A DNA stretch of 64,000 bases from Alteromonadaceae bacterium (GTDB lineage Bacteria > Pseudomonadota > Gammaproteobacteria > Enterobacterales > Alteromonadaceae). The stretch lies in contig WKFJ01000040.1 in assembly GCA_014872785.1 (NCBI GenBank), positions 23,479-87,478 of the forward strand, given 5' to 3'. How positions within the stretch are numbered: position 1 is the stretch's first letter; every line of letters starts with the position of its first letter. Both the position numbers and the translations under genes were made by a program. This document shows, in pieces, positions 1-10,037 of the stretch. The notes beneath the pieces are model-generated. The model worked only from the letters and a program-made list of their open reading frames with translations, was not told where the DNA came from and made no database searches.

Positions 1-2
1 AA

Positions 3-1337
<1,335 letters not shown>

Positions 1338-1397
1338 TCTTTTTGGGGCTAGCAAATTGTTAGTCCCAATACCGGGTTCCACCTCTAGGAGGGTGAT

Positions 1398-1814
1398 ATG
1401 GCAGCAATGACAACACACTTGGACGTAGTAAGCGCCGAAGAGAGTTTATTCTCTGGTCGCGTTGAAGCTATCCAGGTTACCGGTAGCGAAGGTGAACTAG
1501 GTATTCATCCTGGTCACGCGCCTTTGATTACCGCATTACAACCCGGCATGGTTCGTTTCGTTAAACAGCACGGCGATGAAGAGTTTATCTACATCAACGG
1601 TGGCATGTTGGAAATCCAACCTGGTATCGTTACTGTGCTAGCTGACACTGCTATCCGTGGTGAAGAGCTGGACGAGCAAGCTGCACAAGACGCAATTCGT
1701 CGTGCAGAAGAGAACATTGCTAATCCGGGTGCTGACTTTGATTACGCTGAAGCCGCTAGAGAAATGGCTGAAGCAATCGCGCAATTACGAATTGTTCAAA
1801 AATTGCGTAAGTAA
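1398..1814 (+). CDS. atpC: F1Fo ATP synthase subunit epsilon
   Basis: Epsilon subunit of the F1 central stalk, which couples rotation and can inhibit ATP hydrolysis. The protein has 138 residues, the usual length. The N-terminal beta-sandwich carries the family sequence [14 protein letters not shown] and [17 protein letters not shown]; the C-terminal helices follow from about residue 90. The ATG at 1398 is preceded by a strong Shine-Dalgarno AGGAGG at good spacing. It is the last gene of the atp operon and is followed by an intrinsic terminator. Unlike many gammaproteobacteria, glmU does not follow it directly; glmU is about 43 kb downstream. Confidence 0.97.
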   Translation: MAAMTTHLDVVSAEESLFSGRVEAIQVTGSEGELGIHPGHAPLITALQPGMVRFVKQHGDEEFIYINGGMLEIQPGIVTVLADTAIRGEELDEQAAQDAIRRAEENIANPGADFDYAEAAREMAEAIAQLRIVQKLRK

Positions 1815-1835
1815 TTTAGGTCGAATTCAAAGTAT

Positions 1836-1866
1836 AAAAAACCCAGCATTGAGCTGGGTTTTTTTA
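1836..1866 (+). terminator. Rho-independent terminator of the atp operon
   Basis: Hairpin with arms AACCCAGC and GCTGGGTT around a five-base loop, extended by A:T pairs and followed by a T run. It starts about 20 bases after the atpC stop and probably ends the atp operon transcript. Confidence 0.9.
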
Positions 1867-2002
1867 TGCTTAAGATACTCAAATTAAACAGTCCTTTTGT
1901 GAAAAAATATGTCCTTCTATTGCAATTTGATATCTGCCTGACATAGTTGTTCCGATCTAAAAACAAAAATAATTTCATAATAAACAACGATAGGAACGCA
2001 CA

Positions 2003-3826
2003 GTGAAAAGCTTTTTCAAATGGTTGGGCATTAGTGTCCTGACAATTATTCTTTTAGCTCTCGCACTCGGCCTACACGAGTGGCATGCTAAAAAGCCGCT
2101 ATTCTTTAGAGCTTTTTTAGACCGAACCTTGATTAAGGTTGCTTTGGATTCCCCAGAAACTTTGACCTCCATTGGTGTTTTGGAAAATATAGGTTTCAAA
2201 GGCCATAACGCAGAACTCAACGACAGTAGCCTTGAAAAGGGCGATGAAATGTATGCGATGATCGATGAAGTTCGCTCGACCATGCTCGAATACAAAGACG
2301 AGGATTTAGACGAAAATCAAAGGCTCTCAAAAGAAATCGCTATGTATTTGATAGACGCCGGTGTTGAATCTAAGCCGTATCGCTATCACGATTACCCAGT
2401 TAACCAACTATTCGGCGTTCAGAACGGCTATCCTAGCTTTATGGATGCCCAGCACAGAATCACTGAAGGACAGGATGCAGAGCATTACATTTCGCGTTTG
2501 AGCGCGGTGAAAGTGAAGTTTGCACAAATCATGGAAGGACTAAAATTACGAGAAGAAAACGGCATTATTCCGCCGAAATTCGTGATAGACCGAGTACTTG
2601 ATGAAATGCGGGGATTCGTGGGAACTGCTCCTGAAGAGAACATTCTTTATACATCTTTCTCCGCAAAACTAGATAAGATCGAGGAGATACCTGAAGCGGA
2701 CAAGGCACTATTTTTGTCACGAGTAGCATCTGAAATTTCCGCCTCAGTTTATCCAACGTATCAATCCTACATTGATTACTTTGCTGCTTTGAAAAGTAAA
2801 GCGGGAACGGATGATGGTTTCTGGCGCTTACCAGGTGGTGATATCGCTTATCAGCAACTTCTAAAATTCTTTACTACAACAGGTTACTCAGCAGATAAAA
2901 TCCATAATATCGGCTTATCTGAAGTAGATCGAATACAGGAAGAGATCCTCGCGATATTAGAGGGTGAGGGCTACGACATTAGCACTGGTTTCTACGGCGC
3001 GATTGAGACCCTAAAAGCCGATGAGTCATTTTATTATCCAGACACTGACGAAGGCCGTGAGCAAATTCTCAAAGACTATCAGACGATAATTGATGAAATT
3101 GACGAAGGTATTTCAGAAGCTTTTAACATACGCCCCAACGCTGGCATGGAAGTAAAACGCATTCCGGAGTTTAAAGAGAAAACTGCACCAGGTGCTTATT
3201 ACCAGCAACCTTCTATGGATGGATCCAGACCGGGCGTATTTTTTGCTAATTTATACGATATAAAAGCCACGCCAAAATACGGTATGCGTACTTTAGCTTA
3301 TCACGAAGGTGTCCCTGGTCATCACTTTCAGGTTGCCATTTCTATGGAGCTAGAAGGGTTACCTATCTTTAGGACACTTTCGCCATTTATTGCATATACA
3401 GAGGGCTGGGCATTGTACACCGAACAACTTGCGTGGGAGATGGGCTTTCAAAATGACCCGTTTGACAATATTGGTCGCTTACAAGCAGAGTTGTTTAGAG
3501 CGGTTAGGTTAGTGGTTGATACAGGTATCCATGCTAAACGCTGGACAAGAGAAGAAGCGATAGAGTATATGCTGGTGAACACAGGTATTGCTGAGTCTGA
3601 TGTCGTTTCCGAAATTGAGCGCTATATAGTTATGCCGGGTCAAGCAACGGCGTATAAAGTCGGTATGATGAAGATTTTGGAAGTGCGCGAAAAAGCCAAA
3701 ACAGCACTAGGAGAAAAATTCAGCTTACCTGAATTTCATGATGTCGTGCTGAAAAATGGCGCGGTGCCACTGGATATATTAGAGCGGTTAGTTGACCGTT
3801 ACATCGAAGAAAAACTCGCGGAATAA
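2003..3826 (+). CDS. DUF885 family protein, membrane-anchored, putative zinc peptidase
   Basis: DUF885-family protein of 607 residues; its substrate is unknown. One N-terminal hydrophobic segment (about residues 7-23) suggests an exported, membrane-anchored protein. The family's metal motif is present as HEGVPGHH at residues 434-441, with EGWALY starting at E467 as the likely third ligand, so a metallopeptidase-like activity is inferred. The start is a GTG; no other start in frame fits the signal anchor better. It stands alone, with the atp terminator before it and its own terminator after it. A second DUF885 protein, only distantly similar outside the motif, is encoded at 11923-13788. Confidence 0.85.
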   Translation: MKSFFKWLGISVLTIILLALALGLHEWHAKKPLFFRAFLDRTLIKVALDSPETLTSIGVLENIGFKGHNAELNDSSLEKGDEMYAMIDEVRSTMLEYKDEDLDENQRLSKEIAMYLIDAGVESKPYRYHDYPVNQLFGVQNGYPSFMDAQHRITEGQDAEHYISRLSAVKVKFAQIMEGLKLREENGIIPPKFVIDRVLDEMRGFVGTAPEENILYTSFSAKLDKIEEIPEADKALFLSRVASEISASVYPTYQSYIDYFAALKSKAGTDDGFWRLPGGDIAYQQLLKFFTTTGYSADKIHNIGLSEVDRIQEEILAILEGEGYDISTGFYGAIETLKADESFYYPDTDEGREQILKDYQTIIDEIDEGISEAFNIRPNAGMEVKRIPEFKEKTAPGAYYQQPSMDGSRPGVFFANLYDIKATPKYGMRTLAYHEGVPGHHFQVAISMELEGLPIFRTLSPFIAYTEGWALYTEQLAWEMGFQNDPFDNIGRLQAELFRAVRLVVDTGIHAKRWTREEAIEYMLVNTGIAESDVVSEIERYIVMPGQATAYKVGMMKILEVREKAKTALGEKFSLPEFHDVVLKNGAVPLDILERLVDRYIEEKLAE

Positions 3827-3845
3827 CCTAATAAGTCAGAATTAA

Positions 3846-3880
3846 CAAAAGGGAGGCTCGTGCTTCCCTTTTAATTTTTT
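3846..3880 (+). terminator. Probable Rho-independent terminator after the DUF885 gene
   Basis: Hairpin with arms AAAAGGGA and TCCCTTTT at about 3847-3872 and a short inner GC/GC pairing, followed by AATTTTTTC. It lies 20 bases after the stop codon. The remainder of the 3827-4131 gap (about 250 bases) is AT-rich upstream sequence in which I see no gene. Confidence 0.75.
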
Positions 3881-4131
3881 CATAATGTTTCATTAAACTA
3901 TCATCTTTTTTGTGAGAAAATAGGTTACCGAAAAGAAACTATAGGGAAATTTAAGAGCACACTTTTGTGCTTTAACTATTGCAATACGGATAATGACATT
4001 TCTCAAATAATCTCCGGCTTTAATAAGTGAACTTGTACCGCTTGTTAATCTTGTAACTGTAATTTCCTTACTTCAATTCTTAAATTTCAAAATCACTTTT
4101 GATTAATAACATTTCAAGGATAAAAAGAGCA

Positions 4132-4926
4132 ATGAAGCATCCGGTTTTACGACTGTTTATCGTAGGGATAAGTATTCTGTTTATGTCTGCGTGTGTCTCG
4201 ACGTATGTACCTCCAACGCCAAGTTATAAACTTTCAGCTGGCGATAAAGTGGGTATTCTCATTAGTGCTAAGGACAATCCCACACATACGCATGTTGGGA
4301 CAACTATTTTTCACAACTTTACCAGCGAATACGAATTCGATTGGGGAATAAAACAAGCGATTTTTGAAGAGTTCAAAAATCACATTGAAGGCAAGTCGCC
4401 TTACCAAGTCGTCAATTTAGAAGATTATGCGGTACAGCAAACAGACTTGGCTAAGTTCGTTGAAGTCAAAGATAAGAAATGGTCTTTCACTCAAGCAAAT
4501 AATGAACTTAGAGAGTCGCTGTTACAAGCGGGGATTAAAGCGGTAATTCTTATTGAAGAAACACCTGCCCTCGCTGTTTTAGAGTGCAGTGCTTACGGCT
4601 GTAGCGAGCACTATAGCCAGGGATATGGATTGTTCACACGCAGTTTTTTGGGTATGGACAGATATATGGCTTCTACGAGTTTTCGAGTGCAAATTGAGAC
4701 GCTAGACGAGCCGATTGACATTATGCTGCTTGATGAATTTCGCGAAACTCAACATTATATGAGTAAACACCCTATGTTAGAGGGCTTTACGGATCCTCAG
4801 GACTTTAAACAATTAACGGAAGAAGAAATGGAGCCGGTTAAGGTGGGAATAGTCGGGTATTTCTCTAATTTGGCTTCGATGTTGAAAGGCTTCTTGGAAG
4901 GCAGTGCAACGCAGACAAATAGTTAA
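4132..4926 (+). CDS. Putative lipoprotein of unknown function
   Basis: Not recognised as a named family. The predicted product has 264 residues when started at the ATG at 4132; the frame is open further up to a TTG at 4099, but the ATG directly precedes a good lipoprotein signal (MKHPVLRLF..., lipobox FMSAC with the lipid Cys near residue 21) and has AAGGA about 12 bases upstream. After the Cys comes a soluble domain with no further membrane segment. Two cysteines in LECSAYGCSEHY may form a disulfide in the periplasm. It is monocistronic, with a bidirectional terminator shared with the convergent DUF2750 gene. Confidence 0.75.
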   Translation: MKHPVLRLFIVGISILFMSACVSTYVPPTPSYKLSAGDKVGILISAKDNPTHTHVGTTIFHNFTSEYEFDWGIKQAIFEEFKNHIEGKSPYQVVNLEDYAVQQTDLAKFVEVKDKKWSFTQANNELRESLLQAGIKAVILIEETPALAVLECSAYGCSEHYSQGYGLFTRSFLGMDRYMASTSFRVQIETLDEPIDIMLLDEFRETQHYMSKHPMLEGFTDPQDFKQLTEEEMEPVKVGIVGYFSNLASMLKGFLEGSATQTNS

Positions 4927-4945
4927 GCAGAATTTGTGGTGTTTA

Positions 4946-4974
4946 TAAAAAAGGTGGCATAGCCACCTTTTTTA
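4946..4974. terminator. Bidirectional intrinsic terminator
   Basis: Perfect hairpin AAGGTGGC (4951-4958), three-base loop, GCCACCTT (4962-4969), with A and T runs on both sides, so it can act on both strands. It overlaps the stop codon of the convergent minus-strand gene. Confidence 0.88.
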
Positions 4975-5343
4975 CTCAAGACGTTCGTGTAACTGATAAG
5001 GTGCTAAAATCAGACCTTCATTGTCTTGATTCGGAAAGGCGACAATCGCAATTTCATCTTCTTCTAGTCCAGGAGTCCAGTCTGCTAGCCATTTCTTTAC
5101 CGTAACTGCAATGGGTTTGCAATGTTGCCACTCATCACTACGCCATAGCTCTGCAAATTGTTTCGTTGGCCAGATGGGTACAAGATCTTCTTCATCTTCA
5201 CTGTTAAACATAACGGCACCCACATCGTCTGCAAGTATCCACATTTCCCCTGATTCTTTTATTGAATCCAGTAAATATTCATAGCGATTGTCGGGATTCT
5301 TTTTTAGCACGTCTTCGATTTGCTGGTCAGTAAGCTGGGTCAT
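4972..5343 (-). CDS. DUF2750 domain-containing protein
   Basis: Small soluble protein of 123 residues, recognised as DUF2750 by its overall pattern: an N-terminal helical part (QQIEDVLKKNPDNRYEYLL), then DDVGAVMFNSEDEEDLVPIWPTK (landmark) and a C-terminal WLADWTPGLEEDEIAIVAFP. Function is unknown. The ATG at 5343 is chosen over a TTG four codons upstream because GGAA lies about seven bases before the ATG. The gene follows the cyanophycinase gene on the same strand after 42 bases, so it may be co-transcribed with it, though nothing in its sequence ties it to cyanophycin. Confidence 0.85.
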   Translation of the reverse strand: MTQLTDQQIEDVLKKNPDNRYEYLLDSIKESGEMWILADDVGAVMFNSEDEEDLVPIWPTKQFAELWRSDEWQHCKPIAVTVKKWLADWTPGLEEDEIAIVAFPNQDNEGLILAPYQLHERLE

Positions 5344-5385
5344 TAGCGATTCCAATAAAATGTTTGTAGCAGGTTACAATAGATT

Positions 5386-6228
5386 CTAATTCTTTGCGAC
5401 GATACGGCGACGTTTGGTTGGTTTGATTTGCGTCCATTTGTTCAAGTCAAATTTTGAGCCATCTACGAGGAAACTCAACGAGACATTGTCCATGTCAATA
5501 AGTTCGTCTTCTTTGATGTTGTGAAAATTGGAGTACTTTAATTTGTCACCATTGAAGGTTACTACGGTGCCTTCACCAAAGACTTCCATTTTATCGTCTG
5601 AACCAATGAATGCCGCGGTATCCTCTGATACACCTATGCCTCGTTTACTGTAACCTGAGGCGAGGAAAGCACAAATTCTGGGAATTCGACCGCGCTCCAT
5701 AAAGTGAGTGTCGACAGTGATTCCCGAGGTAATGCCAAAACCCGGTTCAAAAAAGACGGCACCTTTTTGGAAGTCTTTGCCATCGCCTTCGTAGATAAGT
5801 GGATCGCTCATGACCATCGCGCCCGCACTGGTGCCGGCTAAGTGCAAACCAGACAGAAAATGTCGGTCTTTGACGATTTTTAATAGTTCTGTGTGCAGAA
5901 ACACGTGAGCGAGCTTAACTTGGTCACCACCGGTAAAGAAAAACATATCCGCTTCTCTGGCTACGTCTAAATAGCGGGAGTCTTCCGTATCTCTTCTTTC
6001 CTTGATATCGAGAATGTCAATTTTATCCACACCTAGTCTGCGGAACGTATCTTGGTATTCTTCACCTAATTCGTAACCGTACATTGAAGCGGTAGGAACC
6101 ACAGCGATGTGCTTGGCTTTGGTTTTGTCTACTAGTTTGCGCAATACTCCATTATTGCTGTTTCTGTCCTCTGCTCCTCCAATTAGCGTGAGAGTGCCTT
6201 TGTTATTGTGCATTACTGGTAATACCAA
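5386..6228 (-). CDS. cphB: Cyanophycinase (S51 family serine hydrolase)
   Basis: Cytoplasmic S51 peptidase of 280 residues that in known members cuts cyanophycin (poly-Asp with Arg side chains) to beta-Asp-Arg dipeptides. The sequence shows LIGGAEDRN near the start, FFTGGDQ, the nucleophile elbow GTSAGA (Ser134), VDTHF (His175) and GVSEDTA (Glu202). Order and spacing match the Ser/His/Glu triad of Synechocystis CphB, which favours a true cyanophycinase over plain peptidase E. There is no signal peptide. The TTG at 6228 has AAGGG seven bases upstream; the ATG at 6213 is an alternative with no such site. It lies 89 bases downstream of the cyanophycin-synthetase-like gene on the same strand, so synthesis and breakdown genes are paired. 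Confidence 0.9.
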   Translation of the reverse strand: MVLPVMHNNKGTLTLIGGAEDRNSNNGVLRKLVDKTKAKHIAVVPTASMYGYELGEEYQDTFRRLGVDKIDILDIKERRDTEDSRYLDVAREADMFFFTGGDQVKLAHVFLHTELLKIVKDRHFLSGLHLAGTSAGAMVMSDPLIYEGDGKDFQKGAVFFEPGFGITSGITVDTHFMERGRIPRICAFLASGYSKRGIGVSEDTAAFIGSDDKMEVFGEGTVVTFNGDKLKYSNFHNIKEDELIDMDNVSLSFLVDGSKFDLNKWTQIKPTKRRRIVAKN

Positions 6229-6317
6229 CTATATGCCCTTAATACGTAATAAAAGGAGCAAGTACTCACACTTGCTCCTGATTTTTGTTGTAGGTGGTTT
6301 TACACCTTTGTTTTTAT

Positions 6318-8270
6318 TTAGTGTTTACCGAAATGAGATTTAATTTCGTGCAGTACTAGCGAGAAAAACTCATCTTCAAATTCAACCTGCGAGCGTTCTA
6401 CATCCGCTTCGCCTCGGCGAATTTCAACGTCATTACCGTTGCGAATCATTATTGTGGCGTGAGGCTCTACGTCTTCCGCCAAAATCATTTCAATGTCTGT
6501 CGGATCTTCGAGAACTAACAAATCCGAGCTATTGTAATACATCCCTTCGGTTTCGTAGACATCTATCGGCATTTCGGCTAACAACATTTCAACGCGCGGG
6601 TTACGCAACACGTTACGCATATTGGCGTTGTAGTCGCGATTAACAGGAAACTCGTGTTTTTTCAGGAACATACCCTCAGAGCATACTCCGGCAGGGTATC
6701 GACAAATTTCATGGTGCATGATGTAGTCGATTATCCGTTTCATTGCAGGTTTGCTTAATCGATTGAACGTTAGTATAGGTATACGTGCATCTTCGCGTTC
6801 ATCAAAATAGGTTTCGATAATGCGCGTCGGTACATCAATTGAGCGTCCATAAGCGGGTTTCAAATGCATGTAAATCCCGGGTGCAGCGTTGATTTCGATA
6901 ATACCGAAATTTGACCGACGACTGCCTTTGGCAGGTACCCAACTATTGGCAATATCATCCGTAATCACATCGAGCGCGAATACCGTTAGCTTAAAATGTT
7001 GCGCGATAGCTCTGCTCATGGCAATAACATCTGGGTGCACAATGTCCGTCACATCTTCGCTGACACCGCCCAATGATAGGTTTGCGACTTTGCGCAAATG
7101 AACTTTTTGTCCTTTTTCTAGAACCGAGTTTCTATCAAGACCGCTTTCTTGCAGTGTATTGTCCATCACATCATCGGTGAGTATTTTGCCTAGTGGTGAT
7201 GTCGCAGTATCGGCACGGATTTCTTTGCCGTTTTCAATATCAATCAATTCGATAATGCTAGATTCACCGTCACCGATAACAAAGGCGGGTTCGCGTTTAA
7301 CTGATGCAACAAATTCGCCGTCGACACAAAGAATTCGGTGGTCGTTGCCGGAAATGAAAGTTTCAACAATGATGCTCTGAGGTTCGCCTTCGGGGATGGC
7401 TTCCTGTGCATCGGCAAACGCGATTTTTAGTTGTTCTTCATTTTCTATGTTTGCGGTGACACCAATGCCTTTGTGACCTACAACCGGCTTACAAACAACC
7501 GGATAGCCAATGTCTTCGGCCGCATCGAGCGCTTCTTCTAATTCGTAAACTACTTCACCCTCAGGCACTGGAAAACCGTATTCCATTAGAAAGGCCTTAC
7601 AATCGTCTTTACGACAAGTGAAGTCTGAGTCGACGTGACTATCGCTATCGAAGGTTGTAGCGATACCGCGGATCATGCTCTTGCCATAACCATATTGAAA
7701 TAGACCCTCGTCCCATAGGTAAGTGACTGGTATGCCTTTTTTGGCGGCTGCTTTTATCAAGCTGTAAGACGTTGGTCCGCCAAAGACTGAGCGACTAAAG
7801 GATTCTTGCAGCGCCGCAAACTGGCCGTCATAGTCAAAATCGTTGTTGTCAGGGTCGCAGATATACTCGAACCAATCCCACACAAAATAGACAACCTTCC
7901 AAGACGTTGTTTTGTGAACCACCTGAAACGCGATACGCGCAGCAGAGCTTTCTTCTTTTTCTTTGACTTCCCACTTTTCCATATGCAGGTTCAAATCCAA
8001 GCGATTTACCATTGATACTGCGTGACCAAAGAGCTGCGCATAGGAACTGAATTCGAGTGTAGCCAACTCGGGTAGCTTTTCAGAAACGGCACTGTGCATA
8101 TCTGAAAGTGGAATCGGTTTGGGAGACCCAGTAAATGCAAAATCAAACGCCAACGCTTCACATGATAAATCGGGGTTTGGGCCCACATAATGTCGTAGGT
8201 TAAACACATCAAAGGCGTCAGATTCTTTGGCATTGGTACGAGTCGTTTGCGCTGTCACAGAATCGGTCAT
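6318..8270 (-). CDS. Cyanophycin synthetase-like ATP-grasp ligase with degenerate Mur domain (CphA2-like)
   Basis: Protein of 650 residues related to cyanophycin synthetase. Residues 1-160 form an N-terminal region weakly like the CphA N domain. About 165-490 is an ATP-grasp domain with GPTSYSLIKAAAKKGIPV, KPVVGHKGIG (261-270), NDHRILCVDGEF and the metal/ATP motif EINAAPGIYMH (459-469). From 497 the Mur-ligase domain begins with IPI, but the P-loop position (GTNGKT in CphA1) reads TFNRLSKP (501-508), and the domain stops after only about 150 residues. CphA1 has about 870 residues; CphA2, which joins beta-Asp-Arg dipeptides with its ATP-grasp site alone, is similarly short. The ATG at 8270 follows AAGGA at seven bases; a GTG 14 codons upstream is less likely. 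Substrate is inferred only. Confidence 0.88.
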   Translation of the reverse strand: MTDSVTAQTTRTNAKESDAFDVFNLRHYVGPNPDLSCEALAFDFAFTGSPKPIPLSDMHSAVSEKLPELATLEFSSYAQLFGHAVSMVNRLDLNLHMEKWEVKEKEESSAARIAFQVVHKTTSWKVVYFVWDWFEYICDPDNNDFDYDGQFAALQESFSRSVFGGPTSYSLIKAAAKKGIPVTYLWDEGLFQYGYGKSMIRGIATTFDSDSHVDSDFTCRKDDCKAFLMEYGFPVPEGEVVYELEEALDAAEDIGYPVVCKPVVGHKGIGVTANIENEEQLKIAFADAQEAIPEGEPQSIIVETFISGNDHRILCVDGEFVASVKREPAFVIGDGESSIIELIDIENGKEIRADTATSPLGKILTDDVMDNTLQESGLDRNSVLEKGQKVHLRKVANLSLGGVSEDVTDIVHPDVIAMSRAIAQHFKLTVFALDVITDDIANSWVPAKGSRRSNFGIIEINAAPGIYMHLKPAYGRSIDVPTRIIETYFDEREDARIPILTFNRLSKPAMKRIIDYIMHHEICRYPAGVCSEGMFLKKHEFPVNRDYNANMRNVLRNPRVEMLLAEMPIDVYETEGMYYNSSDLLVLEDPTDIEMILAEDVEPHATIMIRNGNDVEIRRGEADVERSQVEFEDEFFSLVLHEIKSHFGKH

Positions 8271-8694
8271 GGGGGTGTCCTTAACAGAGTTGAATTCAGT
8301 AGCTTGATACACATGTGAAGGCTCAAGCTAACAAATGTATTAAAGCATAGCAATAGACTGTCTAATGCCAAACTTCAGGTATAAAAATAGACATTCATGA
8401 TTTATGGGCAATTATGCAAAGAGATTATCTCTAACGAGCTAACAAGACTTCACAAATCATTTTATGGCATACAAATTCATCAGAGACCATTTGCAATTAT
8501 TTTCCACTCGCTTATGGTTATTAGCAGAACCTGTTATCACTTAACATAAAAAATAAACAAAAGATAAATAGGCTCTAGTTGCTGCGTCATAAATTGTTGT
8601 CCCCAGGATAGACGAAACAGAGGTAGCAACAGCCAACTATACTGTCACAAATCGAATCAAGTTAGCGCGCCAAACTAACACCAATGAGGTCAGG
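8271..8694. promoter_or_regulatory. Divergent intergenic region between the two ligase genes
   Basis: A gap of 424 bases between the divergent cyanophycin-synthetase-like and ATP-grasp genes; it must hold both promoters. It is AT-rich, with a perfect TGAATTCA palindrome at 8291-8298 close to the minus-strand start. I could not make out a clear ArgR box, which would be the obvious candidate regulator for an arginine polymer. No coding sequence seen. Confidence 0.5.
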
Positions 8695-9960
8695 ATGAGT
8701 ATTGAGCAAGACTTTTCTATTTTTACCGGGCAATCGTTTTCGGAACTCTTTAAAAACGATATTCAAGATGCAAAGTACGGCTATTTTGTATCTTATCCGA
8801 GTACAGCTGGGTGGAGTCATTATCCCAACACGCAAAAATATCTAATTCAGGACGGTAACTCCGAAGAGCGCAAGGTCGCGTACAACAAAACGGCTCAAAT
8901 GGAGCCATGGCGCGTCACCTCAGTGATGGGAGATGATATCCCGACAATTCTGATGGAAAAGCCGTCTGATGCTTTACTGAACTATTGGCGCGAACACTTT
9001 GGTCATAAGTACGACAATCTAGATATTTATCCGCACCAAAGCGTGTTTGATGAACTCAATCAATCTGACAAGTACGACAAGATCCTCACCCTATTCCCAT
9101 TTGACCATCTCGCACCAGAAAAGCACGCGGTGAACCCTGATGAACACTACCGACTATTGAGCAAAGTCACACTTGCCGAAATGGGAGTGCACTACCCTAA
9201 CTTTACTGCTTACGACTTGCATGAAGTCAATATTGAAGATGTAAAAACCCCAGATGAATTTCCATTTTTGGTGAAGGTGTCGCATGGCTTGGCGGGTGAA
9301 GGTACTTACATTATTCGCAACAAAGAAGACTTGGATTTTTGCGCCATTGATATCCGTCAATATTTGAAGATGGGACTCGTGCGCACAGTACTGGTTTCGG
9401 AATTTGTATTAAACGAGGTGGGTAACTATTGCGTTCAGTTTTACGTTGATAAGCAAGGCAAAGCAACCTTGCTTGGCGCTACTAACCAAATGGTAACTGA
9501 AGACGGTGAAATGATTGGTGGCGTGATCCGTTACAGCGACACCATGGATAAGTTTCACCACAAAATCGCTGTGCTCAGTCGATTTTTACACAAGCATGGC
9601 TATTTTGGCGTTGTCGGAGTAGACGTATTAGAAAATATGGACGGTGAAATGTTTGTCATTGATGCCAATATTCGCGTCAATGGATCTACTCCCTTGTGTG
9701 TGCTTAGGCATAACCTGAAACAAGAAAAGAAGGAATATGCTAAGTTCTCCACGGGGTACACCATCGACTGTACAATCGATGAAGCGATGGTGCGGCTGCA
9801 CAGAGATCTTGAACACAAAGACTTTGTTATTGTGTCTGCAAATGAGTTTATAGAAGACCGAAAAATTAAAACACAGTTTTATGGTATTGTGGCTGGTGAA
9901 ACGCTAGATCAAATGTTTGCTATTGAAAACCGTTTGCGCATGTTAGGCGTACACGGCTAG
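8695..9960 (+). CDS. ATP-grasp ligase-like protein, family not identified
   Basis: Cytoplasmic protein of 421 residues. The N-terminal third (1-150) resembles a pre-ATP-grasp region but is not recognised. About 155-345 is an ATP-grasp fold: FPFLVKVSHGLAGEGTYII (189-207) with the ATP Lys194 and a Gly-rich loop, LVSEFV for the adenine strand, and GEMFVIDANIRVNG (317-330) with the Asp/Asn metal ligands. The C-terminal 75 residues are a separate tail. ATP-grasp enzymes join a carboxylate to an amine through an acyl phosphate, so a peptide or amide bond is a fair guess; the substrate is unknown. GAGG five bases before the ATG supports the start. It is divergent from the cyanophycin-synthetase-like gene and followed by an exported M20 amidohydrolase. 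Confidence 0.8.
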   Translation: MSIEQDFSIFTGQSFSELFKNDIQDAKYGYFVSYPSTAGWSHYPNTQKYLIQDGNSEERKVAYNKTAQMEPWRVTSVMGDDIPTILMEKPSDALLNYWREHFGHKYDNLDIYPHQSVFDELNQSDKYDKILTLFPFDHLAPEKHAVNPDEHYRLLSKVTLAEMGVHYPNFTAYDLHEVNIEDVKTPDEFPFLVKVSHGLAGEGTYIIRNKEDLDFCAIDIRQYLKMGLVRTVLVSEFVLNEVGNYCVQFYVDKQGKATLLGATNQMVTEDGEMIGGVIRYSDTMDKFHHKIAVLSRFLHKHGYFGVVGVDVLENMDGEMFVIDANIRVNGSTPLCVLRHNLKQEKKEYAKFSTGYTIDCTIDEAMVRLHRDLEHKDFVIVSANEFIEDRKIKTQFYGIVAGETLDQMFAIENRLRMLGVHG

Positions 9961-9986
9961 TTACCAAAAAAACGAACGAAGGAAGA

Positions 9987-10010
9987 GGGGGACGTTTTGT
10001 CCCCTTTTAT
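9987..10010 (+). terminator. Rho-independent terminator after the ATP-grasp gene
   Basis: Stem GGGGAC (9988-9993) / GTCCCC (9999-10004), five-base loop, then TTTTAT. It lies between the ATP-grasp gene and the M20 gene, so the two are probably separate or only partly coupled transcripts. Confidence 0.8.
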
Positions 10011-10037
10011 TTATCGCGAACCTAAGAGTATATAAAA

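Noticed and set aside
8291..8298. ArgR box at TGAATTCA before the cyanophycin-synthetase-like gene
   Set aside because: It is a bare eight-base palindrome without the AT spacer of an ARG box, so ArgR control is not supported.
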